Shown: in pieces, positions 24,657-33,560 of the stretch | Layout of the letters: every line of letters starts with the position of its first letter | Position numbering within the stretch: the first letter of the stretch is position 1 | From: Chromatiales bacterium | Lineage (GTDB): Bacteria; Pseudomonadota; Gammaproteobacteria; Steroidobacterales; GCA-2729495 | Length of the DNA stretch: 64,000 bases | Direction: 5' to 3' | NCBI GenBank assembly: GCA_024234935.1 | Contig: JACKNI010000001.1 | Location: 1,051,054-1,115,053, forward strand | Made by a program: the position numbers and the translations under genes | The notes under the pieces: model-generated | Told to the model about the DNA's origin: nothing | The model's input: only the letters and a program-made list of their open reading frames with translations | Databases searched by the model: none

Positions 24657-25138
24657 CCGCAAAGCCCTGGTACCGGCATTTCTGGGTCTGGTTCATCCTC
24701 ACGCCGGTGATCGGCAGCGTGATCGCGGGCTTTGTCACGCTGTACCTCGCCGGGGCGCCGCCATCGCTGGTCGTGGACGATTTCGGCCAGATCGCCATGG
24801 CGGTGGAACTCGATCAGCAACGTGACAGGCGGGCTGTGGAACTCGGCGTCGCTGCCCGGCTGCAGTTCGACGCACCGTCCGGGGACAGCGCCCGGGCAGT
24901 GACTGTCAGCCTCAGCGGTGCGGCGCCAGACAGCCTCAGACTGGAATTGATACACCCCACCCTGGAGCAGATGGACCGGCACGTCATCCTGAAGCGCCGC
25001 GGCAATCTCTATGCCGGCACGATGCCGCGCGCCGACACGCGGCTCTATGTGATGATCAGCGATGCTGCGGGAAACTGGCGCCTCACCGGGGTGCTTGAAC
25101 CCCGGCAGGAGGTACTGGAACTGAAGGCCGGACGCTGA
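24653..25138 (+). CDS. ccoH: FixH family protein
   Basis: 161 residues: short cytoplasmic start with PWYRHFWVWFILTPVIGSVIAGFVTLYL as the single membrane helix, then a periplasmic beta domain. FixH/CcoH is needed for cbb3 maturation together with the copper ATPase. Its start overlaps the ccoG stop (ATGA), and ccoI follows two bases later. Confidence 0.92.
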   Translation: MTAKPWYRHFWVWFILTPVIGSVIAGFVTLYLAGAPPSLVVDDFGQIAMAVELDQQRDRRAVELGVAARLQFDAPSGDSARAVTVSLSGAAPDSLRLELIHPTLEQMDRHVILKRRGNLYAGTMPRADTRLYVMISDAAGNWRLTGVLEPRQEVLELKAGR

Positions 25139-25140
25139 AA

Positions 25141-27597
25141 ATGCCCGATGCGCTCAATTGTTTCCACTGCGGCACTGCCATTCACGGGCCGGCAACGCAT
25201 CAACTGCAGATCGACGGCGCCACTGTCACCCTGTGCAGCGACGCCTGCCAGGAAATCGCCACACGCATTCGCGACAAGGGGCTGACGGAATTCTATCGCT
25301 TCCGCACCGCTGCCAGCACGCCGGCAGGTGCCGACACCGGACCCGAACGATGGACGAGCTACGACCGGGAAGCGCTCCAGAAGGAGTTTGTCAGCTCCCG
25401 CAGCGATGGCAGTCGTGAAGCCCAGTTGCTGTTGCAGGGCGTGCGCTGCGCTGCCTGTTCCTGGCTGATCGAACGCGCCATGGCCGCTGTGCCCGGCGTA
25501 TGCGAAATTGCGGTAGACCCGTTGACCACCCGCACACGATTACGCTGGGATCCGCAGGTGACGCGCCTCAGCGAGCTGCTGGCATGTATCGCGGTGCTGG
25601 GCTATGGCCCCTGTCCCTGTACCGAAGATGAGGCGGGTCGTGCCGCGATACTTGAACGGCGCGCCGCCCTGCCCCGGCTCATCGTCGCGGGGCTCGGCAT
25701 GTCGGAGGTCATGGGTTTTGCCGTCGCACTGTATGCCGGCGCCTTGCATGATGCCGATCCGGCCATCCACGAGTTCCTGCGTCTCATCAGCCTGCTGGTC
25801 GCGACGCCGGTGGTGTTCTACGCCGGCGCGCCATTCTTCCGGGGCGCTGTGCGCGGCCTGCGCCTCGGCCGGCCTGGCATGGATGTGCCGGTGGGTCTCG
25901 CCATCGCCGCCGCCTATATCGCCAGTACCTGGAATACCTTCAAGGGCAGCGGCCCGATCTATTTCGATTCAGCCGTCATGTTCGTGTTCTTCCTGACCTG
26001 CGCGCGCTTCCTGGAAATGTCGGGACGACATCGGGCACTAAGCCTCACCGGCGCCCTGGCGCGGCATCTGCCGCGGGTGGCGACGCGACTGCGTGACGGC
26101 CGGCCGGAAATCGTCGGCGTCGTGGAACTCGAACCCGGTGATCTGGTGATGGTGGCGCCGGGGCAGTCGGTCCCGGTCGACGGGCGGCTGGAATGCGAGT
26201 CGGCACGCGTTGACGAATCCCTGCTGAGCGGAGAATCCCGTCCGGTACGCAAGGCCGCCGGCGATCCGGTCATCGCCGGCAGCATCAATCTGTTCGGCGC
26301 TGCCACGATCCGTGTGGAGCGCGTGGGTACCAGCACCGTGCTGGCGCAGATCAGCCGCCTCATCGCTGTAGCCCGCGAGGAGCGGCCACGCCTGGTCGAG
26401 ATCACCGATCGCGTCGCGGTGTGGTTTGTCACCGGCGTGCTCGTGCTGGCGGCCGCATCCGGTACAGCCTGGTGGTGGATTGACGCATCCCGCGCTTTCG
26501 AGGTGGTCCTCGCCGTACTGGTCGTGACATGCCCCTGTGCCCTTGCCCTGGCAACACCGGCCGCATTCACCGTCGGCATGAGCGCCCTGGCGCGCCAGGG
26601 CGTATTGCTGCGGCGGGCCGGCGCCCTCGAAACACTGAGCCGCGTGACCGACCTGGTCTTCGACAAGACCGGCACGCTGACAGAGCACTCGGCTGGCATT
26701 CAGCACATCGAGACCTTCGCTGGCCATGATCGGGAACGGATGCTGGAGCTGGCGGCCTTGCTGGAGTCGCGTTCCGAGCATCCGCTGGCACGGGCTTTCC
26801 CGCCACCGCGCACGGCGTTGCCGGTTACCGATGTCGTGGCGGTAGCCGGTCAGGGCCTGGAAGCTTGCGTCAGCGGTGAACGGCTGCGCATCGGCACCCG
26901 TGCCTTTGTCCTCGGACTGGTTGACATCAATGCCAGTGACGACAGTCCGGATTCGACGGCGCAATCCGTCTATCTGGGCAGCGGATCGCAGCTCATGGCG
27001 CGTTTTGAAATCACCGAGCGCGTGCGGGCCGAGGCGCCCGCTGCACTGGCCGCGCTCGGGGCCGCCGGTATCGCGCTCGCCATCGCCAGCGGCGACCAGC
27101 CCGGACCGGTCCGGGCCGCTGCGCAGCGCCTCGGCGTCGATGCCTGGCATGCCCACCTGGCACCAGCTGGCAAGCTCGAATTCGTACGCCGGATGCAGCA
27201 GGACGGGCATATCGTCGGCATGGTCGGCGACGGTATCAACGATTCGCCGGTGCTCGCTGGTGCCGACGTATCCGTGGCCGTCGGCACGGGCACCTCCCTC
27301 GCCCAGCACGCGGCTGACTGCATCCTGATGGGACCGGGCCTCGGCGCCTTGCCGACAGCCGTGGCCCACGCGCGACGCACCATGCATATCGTGCGACAGA
27401 ACCTGTGGTGGGCCGTCGCCTACAACGTGGTGGCCGTTCCACTGGCCATCAGCGGGTTGCTCGCACCCTGGCTCGCCGCCCTCGGCATGTCGGCGAGTTC
27501 GCTGCTGGTGACCTTCAACGCGCTGCGCCTCGGGCGTACGCTGCAACCGGTCCCGGCTACGGCACCGGATCAGGCGCTGAGCGAAGCCCGCCTGTGA
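25141..27597 (+). CDS. ccoI: copper-translocating P1B-type ATPase for cbb3 assembly
   Basis: 818 residues. Order: an N-terminal cysteine-rich metal-binding segment (CFHCGTAIHG), a heavy-metal-associated domain (GVRCAACSWLIERAM), membrane helices, the actuator (SLLSGESRPV), the CPC ion-path motif (residues 464-466), the phosphorylated Asp508 in DKTGTLTEHS, and the hinge GDGINDSPVLAGADVS. FixI/CcoI exports copper for insertion into CcoN. It is separated by two bases from ccoH and overlaps the GTG start of ccoS. Confidence 0.96.
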   Translation: MPDALNCFHCGTAIHGPATHQLQIDGATVTLCSDACQEIATRIRDKGLTEFYRFRTAASTPAGADTGPERWTSYDREALQKEFVSSRSDGSREAQLLLQGVRCAACSWLIERAMAAVPGVCEIAVDPLTTRTRLRWDPQVTRLSELLACIAVLGYGPCPCTEDEAGRAAILERRAALPRLIVAGLGMSEVMGFAVALYAGALHDADPAIHEFLRLISLLVATPVVFYAGAPFFRGAVRGLRLGRPGMDVPVGLAIAAAYIASTWNTFKGSGPIYFDSAVMFVFFLTCARFLEMSGRHRALSLTGALARHLPRVATRLRDGRPEIVGVVELEPGDLVMVAPGQSVPVDGRLECESARVDESLLSGESRPVRKAAGDPVIAGSINLFGAATIRVERVGTSTVLAQISRLIAVAREERPRLVEITDRVAVWFVTGVLVLAAASGTAWWWIDASRAFEVVLAVLVVTCPCALALATPAAFTVGMSALARQGVLLRRAGALETLSRVTDLVFDKTGTLTEHSAGIQHIETFAGHDRERMLELAALLESRSEHPLARAFPPPRTALPVTDVVAVAGQGLEACVSGERLRIGTRAFVLGLVDINASDDSPDSTAQSVYLGSGSQLMARFEITERVRAEAPAALAALGAAGIALAIASGDQPGPVRAAAQRLGVDAWHAHLAPAGKLEFVRRMQQDGHIVGMVGDGINDSPVLAGADVSVAVGTGTSLAQHAADCILMGPGLGALPTAVAHARRTMHIVRQNLWWAVAYNVVAVPLAISGLLAPWLAALGMSASSLLVTFNALRLGRTLQPVPATAPDQALSEARL

Positions 27598-27779
27598 GCA
27601 TCATCTTCATCCTGATTCCGCTTGGCCTCGTGCTGCTGCTGGCTGCCGTGGCGGCCTTTTTCTGGGCCGTGCGCAGCGGCCAGTTCGATGACCTGGAAAC
27701 GCCGGCCTGGCGCATCCTGCTGGATGATGATCGCAGACCGCCGCCGCAGGCGGAGACCGACAAGTCTGACGACCTGTAG
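27594..27779 (+). CDS. ccoS: cbb3-type cytochrome oxidase assembly protein CcoS
   Basis: 61 residues beginning SIIFILIPLGLVLLLAAVAAFFWAV, one membrane helix, followed by the family segment RSGQFDDLETPAWRILLDDD. CcoS is needed for cofactor insertion into cbb3 oxidase. The GTG start overlaps the ccoI stop (GTGA). It is the last gene of the cco operon. Confidence 0.95.
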   Translation: MSIIFILIPLGLVLLLAAVAAFFWAVRSGQFDDLETPAWRILLDDDRRPPPQAETDKSDDL

Positions 27780-27807
27780 CGTGCCGGGTGAGTCGATCCG
27801 CGCAGGC

Positions 27808-28443
27808 CTAGCCATCGCTTTGGTATGTGCCATCACCGTGTGGCGCAGCCTTGAACTCGGATAGCGCCTCGGCAGCGGCTGAAACAGCGACCAGACGAGG
27901 AAAGTCACTGGCCGGGACCACTTCCGGAATCATTTGCTGGCTGAAGTGCCAGGCCACTCCAATGGTGATCCCTGCCTGGCGGATGCCCGAGCTGCTGACC
28001 GCAAGCGGCGTGCGGGCGAGTTCCCGTTCCAGCTCACCGTATGCAGCGAGCAACTGGCCGGTAACCCGGTTGACCCATGGCTCGTGCAGTTTCTCCGGCG
28101 GGCGCAGTCCACGCTCATAGACGATCTGGACACTCTTCTCGGTTGCTGCGAGCGCCAGACCGATCAGCCGCAGCTCATGCTGAAGTTCCTTCAGACCCGA
28201 TGGCATCAGCGTGCGCGGACGGGCAAGTACTTCGGCGTACTCCAGCATGAGCGTCGAGTCCATCAGCACTTCGCCGTCATCGCACACCAGCGTCGGCGCC
28301 TTGACCACGGGGTTGATCTGCTGGAACTCGGAAAAGGTACGAAAGACCGAGAGCGACTGGTGCTCAAAGCGTATGCCGAGCAACTGGAGCGAAATGGCGA
28401 CTCGCCGCACGTACGGCGAGTCGAGCATGCCGATGAGTTTCAT
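27808..28443 (-). CDS. glutathione S-transferase family protein
   Basis: 211 residues. The N-terminal thioredoxin fold (MKLIGMLDSPYVRRVAISLQLLG with SPYVRR in the active-site position), NPVVKAPTLVCDDGEVLMDS for glutathione binding, and an all-helical C-terminal domain identify a GST. The start-region Ser could be catalytic. The substrate is unknown. It is convergent with the cco operon. Confidence 0.92.
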   Translation of the reverse strand: MKLIGMLDSPYVRRVAISLQLLGIRFEHQSLSVFRTFSEFQQINPVVKAPTLVCDDGEVLMDSTLMLEYAEVLARPRTLMPSGLKELQHELRLIGLALAATEKSVQIVYERGLRPPEKLHEPWVNRVTGQLLAAYGELERELARTPLAVSSSGIRQAGITIGVAWHFSQQMIPEVVPASDFPRLVAVSAAAEALSEFKAAPHGDGTYQSDG

Positions 28444-28481
28444 GACGCCTCCTGTGACGGTTGACCCGGTTCATACGCCGC

Positions 28482-29264
28482 CTACTCCGCCTTCGGCCAT
28501 GCACTCGCGTCGATGGTTTCCAGATAGCCGTGCCAGGTCGCATAGGCGAGCAGCGGAATCATGATCACGAAGAGGATAAAGGCGGTGGCAAAGCCGATCA
28601 GCACGGATGTGATGATGACAGCAGCCCAGTTCAGCATCGCGCGCTTGTTGCGCAGCACGGCATTGACGCTGGTGACCACGGCGGTTACCGCATCGGTCTC
28701 GCGGTCGTCGATCATCGGCAGCGAGAAAGCACTCACTGCGAAAGTAATACCGGCAAAAACCGCACCGACCATTATTCCGGCCAGCAGATAGGGCCACATC
28801 TCGGCGATTGCGGGCTCATTCTCCATCGGCAGGAAGATGCTGATCAGCGAAACCGAACGCGCCCAGACCAGGAAGACGACCAGCAGCGTCAGCCCGAAGA
28901 CCATGGCGTTGCTGAATACGCGGCGTATGCCGCGCAGCGAGACCACCATCATTGGCGTCTGGCCGGCCGCAACCTGGCGGCTGACCTCGTAAAGACCGAT
29001 TGCCACGATCGGCGCAAGAAACACGAAGCCGGTGAGTGCGGCAAACACCAGCACGTAACTGCCCAGCCGGAACGCCAGCCAGGTGACCAGATAACTGATC
29101 AGCACGACGGTAGTGCCGTAGCTCAGGGTCGGACGCCAGGCGCGGATGAGGTCTCTCCAGCCCAGCCGCAGCCAGCGAAACGGTGCCTGCGGATCGAGTT
29201 GGCGGCACGGAGCCACAAAGGGCAAACCGCGCGGCACGCTGTTTCCAGGTTGATCAATCGTCAC
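28482..29264 (-). CDS. DUF2189 domain membrane protein
   Basis: 260 residues beginning TIDQPGNSVPRGLPFVAPCRQL, with the family LRLGWRDLIRAWRPTLSYG and four to six membrane helices afterwards. DUF2189 function is unknown; it is often found near cytochrome oxidase genes, as here. The start is GTG at 29262-29264, supported by GGAG about seven bases upstream; an ATG two bases earlier is out of frame and followed at once by a stop. The 110 bases upstream (29265-29374) hold nothing I recognise. Confidence 0.85.
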   Translation of the reverse strand: MTIDQPGNSVPRGLPFVAPCRQLDPQAPFRWLRLGWRDLIRAWRPTLSYGTTVVLISYLVTWLAFRLGSYVLVFAALTGFVFLAPIVAIGLYEVSRQVAAGQTPMMVVSLRGIRRVFSNAMVFGLTLLVVFLVWARSVSLISIFLPMENEPAIAEMWPYLLAGIMVGAVFAGITFAVSAFSLPMIDDRETDAVTAVVTSVNAVLRNKRAMLNWAAVIITSVLIGFATAFILFVIMIPLLAYATWHGYLETIDASAWPKAE

Positions 29265-29374
29265 CGCATGCTCCTCGCTTGATTGGAACGCCACCCATTT
29301 TTCCCGGGAACGCTTTCCGCTTCCCGTCAACTCCGGAAACGGGACCATTCCTTCTCCAGAGTATAAGCCGCCCG

Positions 29375-29836
29375 TTACTCGTAATAGAAAGCGTTGAAGG
29401 CGTGATAGCCGATGAAGAACGGCAGCGCGGTGGCCAGCGTCACATGAACCACCAGCCACGCGGTGTTTAGCCGGTTGCTGTTCAGCCGTGCCAGCGGCTG
29501 CTGCAGCAGTCCCAGTGCGACGAGACCGAGGAAGGCAATGCTCATCGCGCGGATGTAGGCATATCCGAAACTGATCGCGTGCAGGTACAGCAGCAGGGGT
29601 GCCAGCGCACCCAGATCCCGGTGCAGCGTGAGCAGCCGCGGCGTCGGCGACGCGCTGCCCATGCGTGCGACCGACAGGCGCCACTGCATCAGGAAAAACA
29701 GGACGAGCGCCAGACCGCTGAGCTGCTTGTAGAGTTCGCTTTCCTGCAGGCCGGAAAGCCACTCCCAGCGCCAGCCCCAGATCGCCTGGGCCACAAATGC
29801 GGCTGTCAGCAGCGCTCCCGTTGTCAGCCAGGGCAT
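29375..29836 (-). CDS. small ferric-reductase-like b-type cytochrome (predicted)
   Basis: 153 residues with about five hydrophobic segments. Four histidines are placed as two pairs with thirteen residues between members: His72/His86 and His131/His145, each pair within one helix. This HX13H spacing on two helices is the di-heme b arrangement of the ferric reductase/YedZ superfamily; no FAD or NAD domain follows. It begins 11 bases after the Tll0287-like heme protein, itself coupled to a pentaheme cytochrome, so the three probably form one electron-transfer unit. The family assignment is inferred from spacing, not from a recognised homologue. Confidence 0.65.
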   Translation of the reverse strand: MPWLTTGALLTAAFVAQAIWGWRWEWLSGLQESELYKQLSGLALVLFFLMQWRLSVARMGSASPTPRLLTLHRDLGALAPLLLYLHAISFGYAYIRAMSIAFLGLVALGLLQQPLARLNSNRLNTAWLVVHVTLATALPFFIGYHAFNAFYYE

Positions 29837-29847
29837 ATCCGCGCGGC

Positions 29848-30699
29848 CTAGTGCGACGGTATGCCGGCGCCGGATGCCGGGGACGGTGGCGCTGTTGCAT
29901 TCAGCAGGGCATCAAGACTCGCCGCCGCCGTGCTTTCGCCAAGCGCAGCCATGAACACATCGGCAGACGGCAGGTAGTAGCCATCGCGCGGCCAGCGGGC
30001 ACCGATCTCCGGCGGCTTGCTGAAGGTCACTGCCTTGTCGAGATAGGCCTGATAGGCACCGCGAATCGAAGTGCGCAATGCCGCCAGCACACTGATCATC
30101 TGCTCCGCCGTCAGCCGGTCCTCAGGGTACGACCAGGTGGTTGCCCCCATCACGTCATGCAGCTTCCAGTCGTTCTTCGGACTGTCCTCGTGCTCGTTGT
30201 GGCAAGTCACGCAGGCTTCCGCCACGGCTTCGTCGGGAAACATCGCGGTATACAGGCGCGTATCCGGCATCCGGAAATACTGCGGCTCGCCGGTTGCCCG
30301 GATTCTGGCAAACGCCTCCTGCTGCAGCCCCTCAAAGCGGTTGGCGGAATTGATCGGTGCATCGGAACCCAGAAACAGGCTGAGTCGCACGGGATTCCTT
30401 TCAAGGTTCTTCGCGGTCTCGCGCAGGAACAGCGCCGGCAGCGGTCCAGCCTCCTCCCCGGCTTCCCGCCAGTCCTCGCTGAAGCCGAGACCGGCTTTCT
30501 TGCCTGCGCCGACGATCTCACGGGTCCACAGGGCGCGTGCGGCATCATTTTCACCCTCCACCAGCGCGAATACCCGTTCAACGGGAATATTTGCGTTGAC
30601 TGCGGCCTGCTCCGGCAACGGCGAGGGTGCACTCACAAACAGGTACACGATCAATGCCGTGAGCAGCAGGGAAGCGAGAATGAACAAGGGACGGGTCAT
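29848..30699 (-). CDS. membrane-anchored Tll0287-like (DUF3365) c-type heme protein
   Basis: 283 residues. An N-terminal anchor (PLFILASLLLTALIVYLFV) precedes a periplasmic domain with one c-heme site, CVTCHNEHEDSPKNDWKLHDVMGA (C163-H167), the characteristic end of Tll0287/DUF3365 domains, which are PAS-like heme sensors or electron carriers. ATG 30699 overlaps the stop of the pentaheme cytochrome gene (ATGA) and has a GGGAG site, so translation is coupled. The C-terminal tail is rich in Ala, Pro and Ser. Confidence 0.85.
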   Translation of the reverse strand: MTRPLFILASLLLTALIVYLFVSAPSPLPEQAAVNANIPVERVFALVEGENDAARALWTREIVGAGKKAGLGFSEDWREAGEEAGPLPALFLRETAKNLERNPVRLSLFLGSDAPINSANRFEGLQQEAFARIRATGEPQYFRMPDTRLYTAMFPDEAVAEACVTCHNEHEDSPKNDWKLHDVMGATTWSYPEDRLTAEQMISVLAALRTSIRGAYQAYLDKAVTFSKPPEIGARWPRDGYYLPSADVFMAALGESTAAASLDALLNATAPPSPASGAGIPSH

Positions 30700-31373
30700 C
30701 GCAAGGGCTCCCGGCGGGCTGCGAATCTTTTCTCGCGCGAATATGGCGACGCGCCACCGCGGAAATACGCCAGGATCTGCGCTGGTGGAATCGCGTCGCG
30801 CAGCTGCTCGTGCACCGTCATCAGGTGATTGCCGTGGAAATCGTGACAGCCCAGACAGCTGTCCCACTTTTCTGCCTTGATGAGTGAGGCATGGGAGACA
30901 TCCAGCGGATCGTTCTTCAGCTTCGTGTCCTCATGGCAGTGCCGGCAATAGTCGATGCCATCGAGCGTGACCCGCACGCCCCGGTGCTCCAGATGACAGG
31001 ACACGCAGGCCTCGGGATGCAGCGCGTCGCGCGCCTTCTGGAAACGCGGCTCAAAGAACCGGAACACGGGATGACGCTCCTCCGGAAAATCATGACAGGC
31101 CAGGCATTCCCCGTTCCCGGCCTGCAGCAGCCCGAAATCGGCGACGGTGGCGCGCATGCCAAGCAGATGACGGACATTGGCCTGCAGTTGCTGGCGCAAG
31201 GTACCCGGTGCAGGCAGATGGCAATGCTCACAGGCGATGTCATCGTGTCCGCTGTTCATGGGCCCGCGGGCGTGCAGCGTCTCCTCACCCGGCAGCAGCA
31301 GCACGAGCAGTATGAGCGCCCCGGCGGCAAAGCCGAGGATCAGGCCGAGATTCTGGCGGAAACGTCTGGCCAT
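30696..31373 (-). CDS. membrane-anchored pentaheme c-type cytochrome
   Basis: 225 residues. A single N-terminal helix (LGLILGFAAGALILLVLLL) is followed by five CXXCH sites: CEHCH 48-52, CLACH 90-94, CVSCH 123-127, CRHCH 143-147 and CLGCH 173-177, with further histidines spaced for bis-His ligation (HLEHRG, HDFHGNH). This resembles small multiheme carriers of the NrfB/cytochrome c3 type. It is first in a three-gene series with a Tll0287-like protein and a b-type membrane protein, suggesting electron exchange between quinone pool and periplasm. The partner enzyme is unknown. Confidence 0.88.
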   Translation of the reverse strand: MARRFRQNLGLILGFAAGALILLVLLLPGEETLHARGPMNSGHDDIACEHCHLPAPGTLRQQLQANVRHLLGMRATVADFGLLQAGNGECLACHDFPEERHPVFRFFEPRFQKARDALHPEACVSCHLEHRGVRVTLDGIDYCRHCHEDTKLKNDPLDVSHASLIKAEKWDSCLGCHDFHGNHLMTVHEQLRDAIPPAQILAYFRGGASPYSREKRFAARREPLR

Positions 31374-31514
31374 CGATGGCGGTGCCGTGAATACCGTTAT
31401 TTTGTCCTCCGAAGTATAGGACAGCCCCGGCAGCAGGGCAGCGACCAGGGGCTGTCCGGTGCGCCGTGATTCGCCGGGATCTATAGAATGGCGTAGACCC
31501 GGACCACTGCTGAA

Positions 31515-32558
31515 ATGGAACTGACCATGACTTCCAGAATCGCTGACGACCCGCGTATCGATCCGCGCATCAAGGCCTGGTTCGGAAACATGACCGTGCA
31601 GCCAGCGCATGATGTTGCCAGCCGTGAGGAGTTGCTTGCCGAGATGAGCGGCACTGCGGCCAGGCAGATGGCAATCACCCTGAAGGGTGTATTCGACGTG
31701 ATGGATAACGAGACCGTCGCGCCGTCTGCCGGACTGCTCGTGCGTGAGCACTCCGTCGTCTCGCAACCCGATGGCAATCGCATCAACATCCGCTTCGTGC
31801 GTCCGGATACGCAAGAAGTCCTGCCCTGCATCTATTACATCCACGGTGGCGGCATGCAGGTCATGTCGTGCCATGACGGCCACTACCGTGCATGGGCACG
31901 CATCCTTGCCGCTCAGGGCGTGGCGGTGGCGATGGTGGATTTCCGCAATGCGCTGACGCCCTCGTCTGTACCGGAAGTCGCACCCTTCCCCGCTGGCCTG
32001 AACGACTGCATTTCCGGTCTGCAGTGGCTGCACACGAGCAGCGCGATGTTGAACATCGATACCTCCCGCATCGTCGTGGCCGGAGAAAGCGGTGGCGGCA
32101 ATCTCACCCTCGCGACCGGCCTCAGGCTGAAGCGGGACGGCGAGTTGCACCTGGTCAAGGGACTGTATGCACTCTGCCCCTACATCGCAGGTGAATGGCC
32201 CTTGCCGCAGAACCCGTCGTCCGTTGAGAACAACGGCATCCTGATGGATCTGCATGATAACCGTGGCCGCATGGCCTACGGCATCGAGGCATTCAATGCG
32301 CGCAATCCGCTGGCCTGGCCCGGCTTTGCCACCGGCAACGATGTACGCGGACTGCCGCCAACCGTGATCAGCGTGAATGAATGTGACCCGCTGCGCGACG
32401 AGGGCATCAACTTCTATCGGCTGTTGATCGCCAATGGCGTGAGCGCCAGGTGCCGGCAGGTGATGGGCACGATCCACGGCACCGACATATTGCCCATGTG
32501 TTGCCCCGATATCAGCCGGGATACGGCACGCGATATCGTGGCGTTTTGCAAAGACTGA
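31515..32558 (+). CDS. alpha/beta hydrolase, hormone-sensitive-lipase-type esterase
   Basis: 347 residues. The HSL-family oxyanion motif YIHGGGMQV, the nucleophile elbow GESGGGN, a late acid in NECDPLRDEGINFY and the catalytic histidine in GTIHGTD form a complete set. The family hydrolyses short esters or acylated drugs; no specific substrate can be read. No signal peptide is seen. It is divergent from the pentaheme cytochrome gene; the 141 bases between them contain no clear element. Confidence 0.92.
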   Translation: MELTMTSRIADDPRIDPRIKAWFGNMTVQPAHDVASREELLAEMSGTAARQMAITLKGVFDVMDNETVAPSAGLLVREHSVVSQPDGNRINIRFVRPDTQEVLPCIYYIHGGGMQVMSCHDGHYRAWARILAAQGVAVAMVDFRNALTPSSVPEVAPFPAGLNDCISGLQWLHTSSAMLNIDTSRIVVAGESGGGNLTLATGLRLKRDGELHLVKGLYALCPYIAGEWPLPQNPSSVENNGILMDLHDNRGRMAYGIEAFNARNPLAWPGFATGNDVRGLPPTVISVNECDPLRDEGINFYRLLIANGVSARCRQVMGTIHGTDILPMCCPDISRDTARDIVAFCKD

Positions 32559-32607
32559 AGCTGTATCCGGCAAGGCCGCGTGCAGGTCAGGCAGACAAGT
32601 ACTGCCA

Positions 32608-33486
32608 TTATCCCCGGGATGCAGCGTCTCTTTCCCGTGCGGCAATCTCGCGCCTGAGCCGTTCCGCATAAGCGATCGAAAGACTGCTGCCGACGATGAC
32701 CGCCATGCCGGCCAGCGACAGCAGATCGGGCAGATGCCGGAAGAACAGCCAGCCGAGCAGCATCGCCCAGATCAGCTGTACGTAGAGGAATGGCGACAGA
32801 AAGGACGCGGCGGCATGGCGAAACGCCCGCGTCAGCATCAGGTGACCCGTGCCACCGTAGATGCCCAGCGAGGCGATCAGCGCCCCGTCGATGCGGTCGG
32901 GTATCGGTCCGCCCCAGTACAGCGGAGCGGCCAGAGTCATCGTTACGGTACCAACCAGCGCCGTATAGAAAAGCATGGTGAGGGTATTTTCACCGGGCGA
33001 GAGCTGCCGCGTCTGTATCTGATAGCCCGAATAGCAGGCCGCCGCCAGCAGCATCCAGACCAGTCCCGGCATGCTCAGCGCCCCACCGGGCCGCGCGATC
33101 AGCAGGATTCCGAAAAAGCCGGCAATGACCGCAATCACGTGAATGCCGGCAATCGTTTCCCTGAGCAGCCAGCGCGAGAGCATCACGACGACCAGCGGCG
33201 TGATGAAAACGATCGCCGTACTCTCGGCCAGCGGCATCAAGGAAAAGCCGACCATCGAAAAGCCGGTGGTACCGGTCAGCATCAGCGCACGGATGACCTG
33301 CGCCAGCGGCCGCTTGGTAGCGATCAGCCGCATGCGCATCGACGGCGCAACGAAGATCAGCATCATCAGGCAGTGGAAGCTGTAGCGGCCCCACACCAGC
33401 ATCGGTATCGGATAGGTCCGCGACAGGTGTTTCGACGTCGCGTCGAGCGCAGCAAAGCACAGCGTTGCGCCAAGCATCAGCAGCAC
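32608..33486 (-). CDS. DMT-family (EamA) transporter
   Basis: At least 292 residues, ten membrane helices in two EamA repeats. Family traits include ALDATSKHLS in helix 1 and MPLAESTAIVFITPLVVVMLSRW in the first repeat. The GTG at 33486 would cut into the first helix and has no ribosome site. The frame remains open and codon-like up to a CTG at 33564 that overlaps the upstream CoA-transferase stop as CTGA, giving 318 residues and an intact first helix. The true start may therefore be that CTG. The substrate is unknown. Confidence 0.85.
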   Translation of the reverse strand: MLLMLGATLCFAALDATSKHLSRTYPIPMLVWGRYSFHCLMMLIFVAPSMRMRLIATKRPLAQVIRALMLTGTTGFSMVGFSLMPLAESTAIVFITPLVVVMLSRWLLRETIAGIHVIAVIAGFFGILLIARPGGALSMPGLVWMLLAAACYSGYQIQTRQLSPGENTLTMLFYTALVGTVTMTLAAPLYWGGPIPDRIDGALIASLGIYGGTGHLMLTRAFRHAAASFLSPFLYVQLIWAMLLGWLFFRHLPDLLSLAGMAVIVGSSLSIAYAERLRREIAARERDAASRG

Positions 33487-33560
33487 TGCAATGCCGGTCT
33501 TGTGGGGGGCGCCAAGCGGCTGGCCGGCCGCGACCTCCCCCTCCGGACGGAGATCCTTCT

